From contig CAWINT010000005.1 of the NCBI GenBank assembly GCA_963837515.1, positions 434,001-498,000 on the forward strand: DNA of 64,000 nucleotides, read 5' to 3'. The notes under the pieces were generated by a model. The model did no database searches, had not been told where the DNA came from, and saw nothing but the letters and a program-made list of their open reading frames with translations. A program made the translations under genes and the position numbers. Source of the DNA: RYN-230 sp963837515 (GTDB lineage Bacteria > Actinomycetota > Actinomycetes > Streptosporangiales > Streptosporangiaceae). Positions 8,392 to 17,035 of the stretch are shown in pieces. Position 1 is the stretch's first letter; each line of letters starts with the position of its first letter.

Positions 8392-8921
8392 CCGGGACCC
8401 GGTACCTGGCCGCGCTGGCCGGGATCGCGCTGCTGGCCACGGCGTGCGGCAGCGGCGGACCGGCGGCCGGTTCCGGGGCCAGCTCACCGGCGAATCTCGC
8501 CGTGGCCCTCGGCCAGTTCGTGCAGTGCATGCACACCCGCGGCCAGCGGGGCATCTACCTCAGCCGCGCGCCGGCCAGCCCCCCGCCGCCCGGCACCACC
8601 CTGATCGTCTACCACGGGTTCGCCATCCAGGGCGCCGACCAGAACTCCGCGCGGTTCCCGGCGGCCATGACGGCCTGCCGGCGCCTGCTGCCGCATGGCA
8701 CCCCGCCGAGCGCAGCCGAACTGCACCAGGCATTCATCAACGGAGTCAAGGCCGCGCAGTGCATGCGGTCGCACGGCTACCCGACCTGGCCGGATCCTCC
8801 CACCGGCCCGAACGCCTACGACGAGGAGGCGGTCCCGCCGCGCGGGATCGATACCAGCTCGCGGCCGTTCCAGGCGGCGGCGAAAGCGTGCGGAGTCCTC
8901 CTGCCGTCGGCCGGCGGGTGA
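8373..8921 (+). CDS. PDP-motif lipoprotein paralogue 3
   Basis: A 182-residue predicted lipoprotein, the third of the tandem set. The ATG at 8373 lies inside the end of paralogue 2 (19-base overlap, different frame) and gives a signal peptide with lipobox IALLATACGS. The domain repeats the pattern FVQCMHTRGQRGIYL in the first half and AAQCMRSHGYPTWPDP in the second, followed by GIDTSSRPFQAAAKAC, almost identical to the PS-DIDTSS-x-x-FQAA-x-x-C end of paralogues 1 and 2. The strong conservation of the C-terminal DTSS segment suggests a binding surface. It is probably anchored in the outer leaflet of the cell membrane and works with the downstream MacA/MacB-like exporter. Confidence 0.85.
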   Translation: MQHKLVAGTRYLAALAGIALLATACGSGGPAAGSGASSPANLAVALGQFVQCMHTRGQRGIYLSRAPASPPPPGTTLIVYHGFAIQGADQNSARFPAAMTACRRLLPHGTPPSAAELHQAFINGVKAAQCMRSHGYPTWPDPPTGPNAYDEEAVPPRGIDTSSRPFQAAAKACGVLLPSAGG

Positions 8922-8938
8922 CGGTGAAGGACGAGGAT

Positions 8939-10264
8939 ATGAACCAAGACACCGGTGCCCGGCAGCAAGCGGAGACCGGGCCAGCCCAGGCCGAGGCGGA
9001 GGCCGCGGCCCCGACGGCCGCAACGGCCGCCCCCGGGCGGCGCTCCCCCCACCGGGACCGGCACGGCCGGCGCGGCTGGGTGGCGGCCGGGGTGGTGATC
9101 GTGGTCGCGGCGGCCGCTGTCGGGGCGGCCCTGGCCACCGGGGTGTTCCGCGGCTCCGGCAATCACGCGGCCGGGTCCAGCGGCGGGTACAAGACCGGGA
9201 CGGCCACGGTGACCCGGCAGTCGCTGACCAGCCAGACCCAGGAGAACGCCACGCTGGGCGACGCGGGCACCTGGTCGGTGGCCGTACCAGCCACTTCGTC
9301 GTCCTCCGCAGCGTCATCATCCTCGTCATCGGGCTCCGGGTCGGGCACGTTCACCTGGCTGCCGCAGGTTGGCCAGGTCATCCACCAGGGCCAGCAGATC
9401 TACGGGGTGTCCGGCAGCCCGGTGGTGCTGCTGTACGGCTCGGTGCCGGCCTACCGCGACCTCTCCGAGGGGATGACCGGGGCGGATGTCACCGAGCTGA
9501 ACCGGGCGCTAGTGCGCCTCGGATACGCGACCAGGGCCGCGCTCGGCCCAAAGCCGGGCTGGGACTACTACAGCGCCGAGACCGCCTACGCGGTCGGGCA
9601 GCTGCAGACCAGGCTCGGGCTGACCGTGACCGGCACGTTGCCGCTGGGCCAGGCGGCGTTCCTGCCCGGCCCGGCGCTGGTCACTGGGCTGGGCACCAGC
9701 ACGTCGCTGGGCGGCCCGGCCGCCGCCGGGACCGTGGTACTGACCGCGACCTCGGTTACCCCGGTAGTGACCATCCAGCTGGACCCGTCGCTGCAATCCG
9801 AGGTGAAGGCCGGCGACCAGGTCGCCGTCACGCTGCCGGACGGCAGCATCACCCCTGGCCTGGTCAGCCAGGTCGGCCGGGTCGCCACCACCCCGAACTC
9901 GTCGTCCGGCAGCTCGAACGGCGGTTCTGCGGGCCAGTCCGGCAATTCATCGAACAGCTCGGCCAGCGGCTCGGGGGCGACGATCACCGTGCTGGTCTCG
10001 CTGACCCACCCTAAGGCGGCCGGGAAGCTGAACCAGGCCCCGGTGACGGTGACCATCACCACCGGGAGCGTGTCCAACGCGCTGACCGTGCCGGTGGACG
10101 CGCTGCTGGCCGAGCCGGGCGGTAAATACGCGGTCGAGGTGACCGGGCCGGGCGGGCACCACCTGGTCCCGGTGACCCCCGGCATGTTCGACGACGCCGC
10201 AGGCAAGGTGCAGGTCAGCGGGAACCTGACACCCGGCCAGCACGTCGTGGTGCCCGGGATATGA
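8939..10264 (+). CDS. MacA/HlyD-like adaptor with peptidoglycan-binding domain
   Basis: A membrane-anchored periplasmic-type adaptor of about 441 residues. An acidic/Ala-rich cytoplasmic start is followed by one membrane helix (WVAAGVVIVVAAAAVGAALATGVF, about 44-67), a Ser-rich linker, a peptidoglycan-binding-domain-1-like stretch (DLSEGMTGADVTELNRALVRLGY ... YAVGQLQTRLGLTVTGTLPLG) and C-terminal beta-barrel segments like those of HlyD/MacA (DPSLQSEVKAGDQVAVTLPDG, VPVDALL). In Gram-positive bacteria such adaptors couple MacB-type ATPases to the wall. The end overlaps the ATPase start (ATGA). An alternative GTG at 8918 overlaps the previous stop; I chose the ATG at 8939, which has a purine-rich GAAGGACGAGG before it. 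The Ser-rich stretches near 9296-9345 and 9895-9975 look disordered. Confidence 0.85.
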   Translation: MNQDTGARQQAETGPAQAEAEAAAPTAATAAPGRRSPHRDRHGRRGWVAAGVVIVVAAAAVGAALATGVFRGSGNHAAGSSGGYKTGTATVTRQSLTSQTQENATLGDAGTWSVAVPATSSSSAASSSSSSGSGSGTFTWLPQVGQVIHQGQQIYGVSGSPVVLLYGSVPAYRDLSEGMTGADVTELNRALVRLGYATRAALGPKPGWDYYSAETAYAVGQLQTRLGLTVTGTLPLGQAAFLPGPALVTGLGTSTSLGGPAAAGTVVLTATSVTPVVTIQLDPSLQSEVKAGDQVAVTLPDGSITPGLVSQVGRVATTPNSSSGSSNGGSAGQSGNSSNSSASGSGATITVLVSLTHPKAAGKLNQAPVTVTITTGSVSNALTVPVDALLAEPGGKYAVEVTGPGGHHLVPVTPGMFDDAAGKVQVSGNLTPGQHVVVPGI

Positions 10265-11007
10265 GCACTCCGGTGCGAGCCGCCGCCGCCACGGCCCAGG
10301 CCGGCCGGGGGCCGGGGGATGGCCTGGTTCTGGACCTGGCCGAGGTAACCAAGGTCTATCCCGGCTCCCCGCCGGTGCCCGCGCTGCGCGGGGTGAACCT
10401 GGCCGTCGCGGCGGGCGAACTGGTCGCCGTGCTCGGCCCGTCCGGGTCCGGGAAGAGCACCCTGCTGCACCTGGCGGGCACGCTGGACCGGCCGACCAGC
10501 GGCACGGTGCGGATTACCGGCCTGGACGTAGCCACCCTCGGCGACCGGGCGCTGGCCGGGCTCCGCGCGTCGCAGATCGGCTTCGTGTTCCAGCAGTTCT
10601 TCCTGGCCGAGCACACCAGTGTGCTGGACAACGTGGCCGACGGCCTGCTGTACGCGGGGGTGGCCCTGGCCGCCCGGCGGGACGCGGCCGTGGTGGCGCT
10701 GGGCCAGGTCGGGCTCGGCCACAAGCTGCGCGCCCGGCCCACCCAGCTGTCCGGCGGGGAACGGCAGCGGGTGGCGATCGCCCGAGCGCTGGCTGGGACG
10801 CCCGCGATCGTGCTGGCCGACGAGCCCACCGGCAACCTGGACCAGGCGACCGGCGCGGCCATCCTGGACCTGCTGGCCGAACTGCACACGGCCGGGACCA
10901 CGATCATCGTGGTCACCCACGACGAGGCGGTCGCGGCCCGGATGCACCGGCAGGTGCGGATGCTGGACGGCCGGATCGTCTCCGACACCGGGGGAGGTGC
11001 CTCATGA
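10261..11007 (+). CDS. MacB/LolD-type ABC transporter ATPase
   Basis: A 248-residue ABC ATPase of the lipoprotein-release/macrolide-export class. Walker A is GPSGSGKST, the Q-loop region is FVFQQFFL, the signature is LSGGERQR, Walker B is IVLADEPTGNLD and the switch His is in VVTHDE. The ENDPTGNLD-type Walker B is characteristic of the MacB/LolD/FtsE group. Start and stop overlap both neighbours in ATGA form, so adaptor, ATPase and permease should be made in step. It would power the export or mechanotransmission cycle of the adjacent FtsX-type permease rather than transport through its own pore. Confidence 0.95.
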   Translation: MSTPVRAAAATAQAGRGPGDGLVLDLAEVTKVYPGSPPVPALRGVNLAVAAGELVAVLGPSGSGKSTLLHLAGTLDRPTSGTVRITGLDVATLGDRALAGLRASQIGFVFQQFFLAEHTSVLDNVADGLLYAGVALAARRDAAVVALGQVGLGHKLRARPTQLSGGERQRVAIARALAGTPAIVLADEPTGNLDQATGAAILDLLAELHTAGTTIIVVTHDEAVAARMHRQVRMLDGRIVSDTGGGAS

Positions 11008-12215
11008 CGGTCACCGCCCATCGCCCGGCCGCGGCCCGGCTCCGGGCCGCCGACCTGGCCCGGCTGGCCCTGGTTGGCCTGCGCACCCGGAAACTGCGCG
11101 CCGCACTGTCCGCGCTGGGCATCGCGATCGGGGTGGCCGCGATCGTCGCGGTGCTCGGCCTGTCCTCCTCGTCGGCGGCCGGGCTGGACGCCGAGATCGC
11201 CGCGCTGGGCACCAACCTGCTCACCGTGCAGCCGGGGAACAGCTTCGCCGGCGGCACCGAGGAGCTGCCGCTGCAGGCACCCGCGATGATCGGCCGCCTG
11301 CCCGGGGTGTACGCGGTGCAGACCACCGCCACCATCGACGGCGTCAGCGTCTACCGCAGCCCGCTGATCCCCACCGTCAACACCAACGCGCTGTCCGTGG
11401 CCGCCACCAGCCTCGGCCTGCCCGCCGTGGCCGGCACGTCGCTGGCTCAGGGGACGTTCCTCAACGCGGCCACCGCGCGCGAGCCGGTGTGCGTGCTCGG
11501 CGCGGCCGCCGCGCAACTGCTCGGCATCGACCACGTCTTCCCCGGCGAGCGGGTCTGGGCCGGGAACATGTGGCTGTACGTGGCCGGGATCCTCAAGCCG
11601 GACGTGCTGTCCCCCGACGTGGACTCGAGCGTGCTGGTCGGCTACCCGTTCGCCGAGCGCAGCTACGGCTTCGACGGGCACCCGACCACGATCTACGTCA
11701 AGGCGACCGACTCGCGGGTGAGGGCGGTGGACAACCTGCTCGGCGCGCAGACCAACCCGGCGGACCCGGCCAGCCCGGACGTGTCGGTACCGTCCTCCGC
11801 GCTGGTCGCCCAGGCGGACGCCAAGGGCGCGTTCAGCACCCTGTTCCTCGGGCTGGGCGCGGTCGCGCTGCTGGTCGGCGCGATCGGCGTGGCCAACATC
11901 ATGGTCATCGCGGTGCTGGAACGGCGCAGCGAGATCGGGCTGCGCCGCGCGCTCGGCGCCACCCGGGCGCACATCCGGATCCAGTTCCTGTCCGAGGCGG
12001 TGGCGCTGGCCCTGGTCGGCGGCGCGGCCGGGGTGGCGGCCGGGGTGGCGGCCACCGCCCTCTACGCGCACACCAAGGGCTGGGCGGTGGTCATCCCCGC
12101 CCAGGCCTGGGCGGGCGGGCTGGCCGCCGCGCTGGTCATCGGCGCGCTGGCCGGGCTGCTGCCCGCGCTCAAAGCTGCCCGGCTGGCCCCCACTGAAGCG
12201 CTGTGGACCCTTTGA
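11004..12215 (+). CDS. MacB/FtsX-type ABC transporter permease
   Basis: A 403-residue FtsX/MacB permease. One membrane helix sits near residues 35-58 (LSALGIAIGVAAIVAVLGLSS), then a large extracytoplasmic MacB-type domain of about 210 residues, then three helices (FLGLGAVALLVGAIGVANIMVIAVLE, ALALVGGAAGVAAGVAATALY, AGGLAAALVIGALAGLLPALKAA) with the typical RRSEIGLRRALGATRAHIRIQFLSEA cytoplasmic coupling stretch between them, and the PTEALW end. It is the last gene of the operon; a strong hairpin follows at 12298. Substrate unknown; candidates are a peptide, lipid or the neighbouring lipoproteins. Confidence 0.93.
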   Translation: MTVTAHRPAAARLRAADLARLALVGLRTRKLRAALSALGIAIGVAAIVAVLGLSSSSAAGLDAEIAALGTNLLTVQPGNSFAGGTEELPLQAPAMIGRLPGVYAVQTTATIDGVSVYRSPLIPTVNTNALSVAATSLGLPAVAGTSLAQGTFLNAATAREPVCVLGAAAAQLLGIDHVFPGERVWAGNMWLYVAGILKPDVLSPDVDSSVLVGYPFAERSYGFDGHPTTIYVKATDSRVRAVDNLLGAQTNPADPASPDVSVPSSALVAQADAKGAFSTLFLGLGAVALLVGAIGVANIMVIAVLERRSEIGLRRALGATRAHIRIQFLSEAVALALVGGAAGVAAGVAATALYAHTKGWAVVIPAQAWAGGLAAALVIGALAGLLPALKAARLAPTEALWTL

Positions 12216-12297
12216 TGAGCCCTAGTGCCTGGCCGAAACACCGCGTACCCGCTCTCCGGGAGTGCGGACGGGTGGGAGGGTGGGGGCGGCGTGAGTG

Positions 12298-12324
12298 GCA
12301 GACCAGGCCGACGGCCTGGTCTGC
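12298..12324 (+). terminator. Perfect 12-bp stem hairpin after the exporter operon
   Basis: GCAGACCAGGCC (12298-12309) and GGCCTGGTCTGC (12313-12324) pair perfectly around a GAC loop. There is no U-run, which is common for actinobacterial terminators. It lies 83 bases after the permease stop and before the OsmC start, so it probably ends the exporter transcript. Confidence 0.7.
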
Positions 12325-12358
12325 GGGTCCCTTGGGTAGCGGATGGGTGGTGGGTGAT

Positions 12359-12841
12359 GTGACCGGTGATAACGGTGCGGGTAGCGTTAGCGATGGTAGC
12401 GGTGGGGCTACGGCCCCGGGCGCGGCGCAGCGGGCGGTGACGATCGAGCGGGCCGCGCCCGGCCGGTTCGCCGCGGTCAACGACCGCGGCGGGCGGATCA
12501 CCCTGGGCCGCGGCGCCGACGCCGACTTCACCCCGACCGAACTGCTGCTGGCCGCGATCGGCGGCTGCACCGCGATCGACGTGGACATCCTCACCTCGCG
12601 CCGGGCCGAGCCGGAGTCCTTCGCCGTGACCGTGACCGCGGGCAAGGCGCGCGACGCGGCCGGCAACCACCTGACCGGCATCGAGGTCACCTTCCGGCTG
12701 GCGTTCCCGGCCGGGGCGGCCGGGGACGCCGCCCGGGCCGTGCTGCCGGACGCGGTGCGCAAGTCCCACGACCGGCTGTGCACGGTCGGCCGCACCGTCG
12801 AACTCGGCACGCCGATCGGCACCCGGGTCGAGTCGGCTTGA
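12359..12841 (+). CDS. OsmC-family thiol peroxidase-like protein
   Basis: About 160 residues, OsmC/Ohr superfamily, which detoxifies organic hydroperoxides through a pair of cysteines, or is a YhfA-like relative. The first Cys is in TPTELLLAAIGGCTAIDVD and the second in SHDRLCTVGRTVE, at the positions usual for the family. The frame is open further upstream, but that part covers the hairpin at 12298-12324 and reads as low-complexity; GTG codons at 12347, 12350 or 12359 are more likely starts. The first 25 residues are Gly/Ser-rich. It appears to be a single-gene unit, convergent with the aldo/keto reductase. Confidence 0.85.
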   Translation: MTGDNGAGSVSDGSGGATAPGAAQRAVTIERAAPGRFAAVNDRGGRITLGRGADADFTPTELLLAAIGGCTAIDVDILTSRRAEPESFAVTVTAGKARDAAGNHLTGIEVTFRLAFPAGAAGDAARAVLPDAVRKSHDRLCTVGRTVELGTPIGTRVESA

Positions 12842-12845
12842 CGGT

Positions 12846-13883
12846 TCAGCCGGTCAGCTGGCGGTCGCGCTGCGCTACCCCCAGCTCGCCGTAGGGGTAG
12901 TCCGGCGGCTGGGGGTCACTGGCCGCGTCCAGCGACGCGGTCTCGGCCGCGGACAGCCGCAGGCTCGCGGCCCGCAGGTTGGCCGCCAGCTGCTCGTCCG
13001 TACGGGCCCCGAGGATGGTGGCGCTGACCGCCGGGCGGCTGGTCACCCAGGCCAGCGCGACCTCGGCCATGCTCACCCCGCGGTTCTCCGCCACCTGCTG
13101 CACGGCGCCGATGACCCGCCAGGTGCGCTCGGTGCCGCGGCGGTCGTAGGCCTCCATGCCGCGGCCTGGGTCCTCGCCGAGCCGGGTCGCGCCGGACGGC
13201 CGCTGGTCCCGGCGGTACTTGCCGGACAGCCAGCCGCCGCCGAGCGGGCTCCACGGCAGCAGCCCGAGGCCCGCGTCGAGCGCGGCGGGCACGATCTCCC
13301 ACTCGGTCTCCCGGGCCAGCAGGCTGTACTGCGGCTGGATGGTGACCGGGCCGGCCAGGCCGAGTTCCCGGGCCAGGTGCACCGCCTTGGTGAGCTGCCA
13401 CCCGGTGAAGTTGGACAGCCCCCAGTAGCGGATCCGGCCCGCCCGGACGAAGCCGTCCAGGGTGCGCAGTGTCTCCTCCAGCGGGGTGCACGGGTCGAAG
13501 GCGTGCACCTGGTAGAGGTCCACGGCGTCCACCCGCAGGCGGCGCAGCGACGCCGCCAGGGCGCGGGTCAGGTGGCGCGCGGACAGGCCGGCCGCGTTGG
13601 GATCGCCGCCCGGCCCGCCACCGCGCGGGAACCGGCCCTTGGTGGCCAGCACCACCGGCCCGGTGACCTCCGCCGGGCGGGACGCGAGCCAGCGGCCGAT
13701 GATCTCCTCCGACGCGCCGTGGCCGTACACGTCGGCGGTGTCGATGAGCGTCCCGCCGGCCGCCACGAACTGGTCCAGCTGGCGGTGCGCCCCGGCTTCG
13801 CCGGTTTCCACCCCGAACGTCATCGTCCCCAATGCGAGGCTGGACACCGCGCAGCCGCTGCGCCCCAGTGCTCGATAGTCCAT
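12846..13883 (-). CDS. Aldo/keto reductase
   Basis: A 345-residue NADPH-dependent aldo/keto reductase of the YajO/YghZ-like group. The (beta/alpha)8 barrel shows the catalytic Asp and Tyr in LIDTADVYGHG, Lys in VVLATKGRFP and His in DLYQVHAFDPCTPLEETL. Later motifs are YWGLSNFTGWQL, QPQYSLLAR, LLPWSPLGGGWLSGKY and, for the nucleotide end, LGARTDEQLAANL. Length is normal. The substrate is unknown. It faces the OsmC gene tail to tail with four bases between the stop codons, and is divergent from the VOC gene. Confidence 0.92.
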   Translation of the reverse strand: MDYRALGRSGCAVSSLALGTMTFGVETGEAGAHRQLDQFVAAGGTLIDTADVYGHGASEEIIGRWLASRPAEVTGPVVLATKGRFPRGGGPGGDPNAAGLSARHLTRALAASLRRLRVDAVDLYQVHAFDPCTPLEETLRTLDGFVRAGRIRYWGLSNFTGWQLTKAVHLARELGLAGPVTIQPQYSLLARETEWEIVPAALDAGLGLLPWSPLGGGWLSGKYRRDQRPSGATRLGEDPGRGMEAYDRRGTERTWRVIGAVQQVAENRGVSMAEVALAWVTSRPAVSATILGARTDEQLAANLRAASLRLSAAETASLDAASDPQPPDYPYGELGVAQRDRQLTG

Positions 13884-13976
13884 GCCCCGACCCTATGGGG
13901 CCCCCGGGCGGCGGTGGGTACGCCAGACTGGGTGCCGGGCACCGGACCACCCGCCTGGGGAGAGGAAGGTCAGCCG

Positions 13977-14393
13977 ATGACGCAGGGGATCGAGATCGGG
14001 TCGGCCGTCATGTTCGTGCCGCAGCTCGCCCGCTCGGTCGGCTTCTACCGGGACGTGCTCGGACTGCAGGTCAGCGACGAGAGCCCGACCGCGGCGCTGC
14101 TGACCAGCCCGGGCGGGGCGCAGCTGATCCTGCGCGCGATGGGCGCGGGCGCCGCGCACCCGCTCGGCGGGGTCGGCCTGCAGTACGTGTGCTGGACGGT
14201 CCCGGACGAGGCGGCGCTCGGCCGCTGCGAGCAGGCGCTCCGGGACCGGTCCAGTTACCGGGAGACCCGCCGCCACGGCGGGGTGGTGGCCGTGGAGGGT
14301 TTCGACCCGGACGGCATGGTGGTGATGGTCATGCTCCGGGGCCCGGGGCAGGAGCCGCTGCACGAGATTCCGGTCCGCATTTACGGCTGGTAG
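13977..14393 (+). CDS. VOC-superfamily (glyoxalase-like) protein
   Basis: A 138-residue single-module vicinal-oxygen-chelate protein. Typical features are VPQLARSVGFYRDVLGLQVS at the start, GGAQLILRAMG in the middle and FDPDGMVVMVM near the end. Members are small metal-dependent isomerases, dioxygenases or drug-binding resistance proteins, and the exact role cannot be told here. The ATG at 13977 has GAGAGGAAGG 8-17 bases upstream; the long open frame before it is the antisense shadow of the aldo/keto reductase. Confidence 0.85.
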   Translation: MTQGIEIGSAVMFVPQLARSVGFYRDVLGLQVSDESPTAALLTSPGGAQLILRAMGAGAAHPLGGVGLQYVCWTVPDEAALGRCEQALRDRSSYRETRRHGGVVAVEGFDPDGMVVMVMLRGPGQEPLHEIPVRIYGW

Positions 14394-14484
14394 CCGCCCG
14401 GTTTCGGGATGCCGCCGCGGCGCGGCATGAGTCGCCTGCCGTGCGTGGGGTACGTCGGGAGGGACCAGCGGATGGAGGACCCCC

Positions 14485-15234
14485 ATGGCGCGCCTCGACC
14501 AGGACCGGACCGATCAGGACCGGATCGATCAGAACCGGACCACGGAGGGCAGCACCGTGCGCCTGCGGCGCGGCCCGGGCGTGCTCGGCTGGCTGGCCGG
14601 GCTGGCGGCGGTCATCGTCGCCGTGGCTGTGCTGGTCGTGGCGCTGGCCGCGGTGCACCTGCTGCCCCGGCTGCGGAACCCGTTCGGCGAATCGACCTCG
14701 GTCAGCAGCCAGCCGGCGCTGCTCAAGTCGATCACCGCGCTCAGCCGGTACGAGGCGGCCAGCGGGTCGTTCCAGGTCATCGTGGACCTGACCCGGAAGG
14801 CCAACTACCTGCCCTCGTTCCTGGAGGGCACCCAGACGCTGTTCGTCGGCCAGGGCAGCGACATCGCCTACGTGAACTTCAGCCAGCTCAAGGGCCCGGC
14901 CATCCACGTGTCGGCGAACCGCACGACGGTGCGCGTCACGCTGCCGCCGCCCCAGCTCGAGCCGGCCACGCTCAACGTCCGGCAGTCTTATGTCTTCGCC
15001 CAGCAGCGCGGACTGCTGGACCGGGTCGGCAGCTTCTTCTCCAGCAACCCGAACAACGAGCAGCAGGTCTACGTCGCCGCCCAGCAGAAGATCCAGGCCG
15101 CGGCGCGGCAGAGCCCGCTGCTGGCGCAGGCCCAGCGCAACACGGCCAGCATGCTCACCTCGATGCTGCACTCCCTGGGCTACAAGGAGGTCACCGTGAC
15201 GTTCGCCGCGGCTCCCGCGCACCGGGCCGGGTGA
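14485..15234 (+). CDS. DUF4230-type membrane-anchored protein
   Basis: A 249-residue protein with a hydrophilic start rich in Asp/Arg (DQDRTDQDRIDQNRTT repeats), one membrane helix (about 37-60, LAGLAAVIVAVAVLVVALAAVHLLP) and an extracellular domain resembling DUF4230 (LLKSITALSRYEAASGSFQV, DIAYVNFSQLKGPAIHVSA, LEPATLNVRQSYVFAQQRGL). The family is of unknown function and is widespread in Gram-positive bacteria. The DR-rich N-terminus comes from a short imperfect DNA repeat (ACC/GAT/CAG units near 14498-14540). It is convergent with the penicillin-binding protein. Confidence 0.75.
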   Translation: MARLDQDRTDQDRIDQNRTTEGSTVRLRRGPGVLGWLAGLAAVIVAVAVLVVALAAVHLLPRLRNPFGESTSVSSQPALLKSITALSRYEAASGSFQVIVDLTRKANYLPSFLEGTQTLFVGQGSDIAYVNFSQLKGPAIHVSANRTTVRVTLPPPQLEPATLNVRQSYVFAQQRGLLDRVGSFFSSNPNNEQQVYVAAQQKIQAAARQSPLLAQAQRNTASMLTSMLHSLGYKEVTVTFAAAPAHRAG

Positions 15235-15265
15235 GCTCGGCAGACGGGCCGTTGGGAAATGCCGG

Positions 15266-16936
15266 TCAGAGCTTGCGCAGGAACGCGTTGACCACCGGGC
15301 AGGCGCTGTCCGCCCCGGTGCCGCCGCCCTCCACCAGCACCGCGAAGGCCAGGTCGCCGCGGTAGCCGATGAACCAGCCGTGGGACTGCTTCCCGTCGCC
15401 GAACTGCGCGGTCCCGGTCTTCCCGTACACGCCGGGCGGGAAGCCGACCCCGGCCGCGGTGCCGCGGGTGACGACCGCACGCATCATCGGCCGCAGCGTG
15501 CCCAGCACGACCGGGCTGATCGCGCGCGGCCGGGCGGACTGGCGCGGGGCCGGGCTGGTGACCAGGACCGGCGGTCGCCATGTGCCGTCCGCGACGGCGG
15601 CCGCCACGGCCGCCTGGCTGAGCGGGTTCACCAGGTCGGTGCCCTGGCCGAACGCGTCGGCGGCCAGATCGACCGGCTGGCGCGGCGCGGCGAAGTGGCC
15701 GAGGGTGGCCGGGATGCCCAGGTTGGGGCGGGCGTTGAACCCGAAGGCCGCGGCCATGTCGGCCAGCGCGGGCCCGTTCAGCCGCTGGGTGGCCAGCATG
15801 GCGAACGTCGAGTTGCACGACACCGCGAAGGCGGTCTGCAGCGTGGTCGCCCCCAGCTGCTCGTTGTTGTCGTTGTGGAACACCCGGCCACCGACGCTGA
15901 CCTGGCTCGGGCACTGCACCGCGCTGCCGGGCCGCAGCCCGGCCCGGGCCAGCGCTGAGGCGGTGACGACCTTGAACGTGGAGCCGGGCGGGAAGATGCC
16001 GGACAGCGCCCGGTCGAAGCCGCCGGGGCGCTCCACCACGGCCAGCACCCGCCCGGTGGACGGCTGGATGGCGACCAGGTCAACCGGCTTGCTGGTGGCC
16101 GCGGCCGAGACGGCGTCCGACGCGGCCCGCTGTACTCGCATGTCGAGGCTGGTCCGCACCGGCGCGCCGGGCACCGCGGGGAACCGGGCCGCGGTCGCCG
16201 CCAGGCGGCCGCCCGGCCCGGTCAGCTGGATGGCCAGCGCCGGCTGCCCGGCCAGCTGGGCCTGGTAGGCCTGCTCGATGCCGCCCTGGCCGACCGGGTC
16301 GCCGGGCTGGAAGGCCGGGCCGAGCGCCTTGGCCTGCGCCTTGGTGGCGGCGACCACGTTCCCGGTGAGCAGGGCGATCGAGCCGGAGGAGGCGATCACC
16401 GCGGGCGAGCTGAGCTGGGTGCCGTCCGCGGCCAGCACCGGGGCCCGGGCCGGCCAGGTGGCGCGGAGCGCGAACCGCTCCCCGGCCCGCAGGCCCGGGT
16501 AGATGTTGGCCGGGCTCCAGCTCACCCACCAGTGCCGACGGCGCTGCACCAGCGCCAGCCGGCCCTGGTACCGCCAGGTGTGCCCGCTGGCCAGCTGGAT
16601 GGTGGCGGTGAAGCTGGCGTGGGTGGCGCCCCCGCTGCTGCTCACCCCGCGCAGCCGGGCCTGCAGCCGGCGCTGGCCGAGGTCCGCCGCGGCCTGGTGC
16701 AGCGGGCCGGCCAGCCCGCCGGGCGGCAGGCCCGTGGTGACCTTGTCCATGGCCGCGTAGTCGGCGTGCTCCCAGCCGGCCAGGTAGCTGGCCGCGGTCT
16801 GCTCCGGGCTGCCCGCGGTGCGCAGCAGCAGGAAACCGGCGGTGCCGCCGATGGCCACCACCACGAGGACCGCCACGATGATGAATGCGAAGGTCCGGGT
16901 CCGCCGCTGCGGGCGGGGCGCGCTGCCGTGGGTCAC
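15266..16936 (-). CDS. Class B penicillin-binding protein (transpeptidase)
   Basis: A 556-residue peptidoglycan transpeptidase. Order: cytoplasmic Arg-rich tail, one membrane helix (about 16-38), an NTF2-like MecA_N domain (about 45-150), a dimerisation domain and the transpeptidase. The active-site motifs are all present: STFK with the nucleophile Ser at about 319, SCN at 373-375 and KTGT at 506-509. The start is a GTG at 16936 (VTHGSA), chosen because the longer frame runs through the divergent PIG-L gene. It acts outside the membrane, cross-linking wall peptides. MecA_N-containing PBPs are often low-affinity or division-specific types. Confidence 0.92.
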   Translation of the reverse strand: MTHGSAPRPQRRTRTFAFIIVAVLVVVAIGGTAGFLLLRTAGSPEQTAASYLAGWEHADYAAMDKVTTGLPPGGLAGPLHQAAADLGQRRLQARLRGVSSSGGATHASFTATIQLASGHTWRYQGRLALVQRRRHWWVSWSPANIYPGLRAGERFALRATWPARAPVLAADGTQLSSPAVIASSGSIALLTGNVVAATKAQAKALGPAFQPGDPVGQGGIEQAYQAQLAGQPALAIQLTGPGGRLAATAARFPAVPGAPVRTSLDMRVQRAASDAVSAAATSKPVDLVAIQPSTGRVLAVVERPGGFDRALSGIFPPGSTFKVVTASALARAGLRPGSAVQCPSQVSVGGRVFHNDNNEQLGATTLQTAFAVSCNSTFAMLATQRLNGPALADMAAAFGFNARPNLGIPATLGHFAAPRQPVDLAADAFGQGTDLVNPLSQAAVAAAVADGTWRPPVLVTSPAPRQSARPRAISPVVLGTLRPMMRAVVTRGTAAGVGFPPGVYGKTGTAQFGDGKQSHGWFIGYRGDLAFAVLVEGGGTGADSACPVVNAFLRKL

Positions 16937-17035
16937 GGGGCACCACGATAGCCGCGGCCGGGACCGGCCGGCCGCGGAGCCGGTGAAGCGCAGCCCGGGC
17001 GGCGCACTGTCGGACCGGTCGGGCAGGCTTGACCC

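Noticed and set aside
12203..12358. Longer N-terminus for the OsmC protein
   Set aside because: It would run through a 12-bp hairpin terminator and gives Arg/Trp/Gly-rich sequence outside the family.
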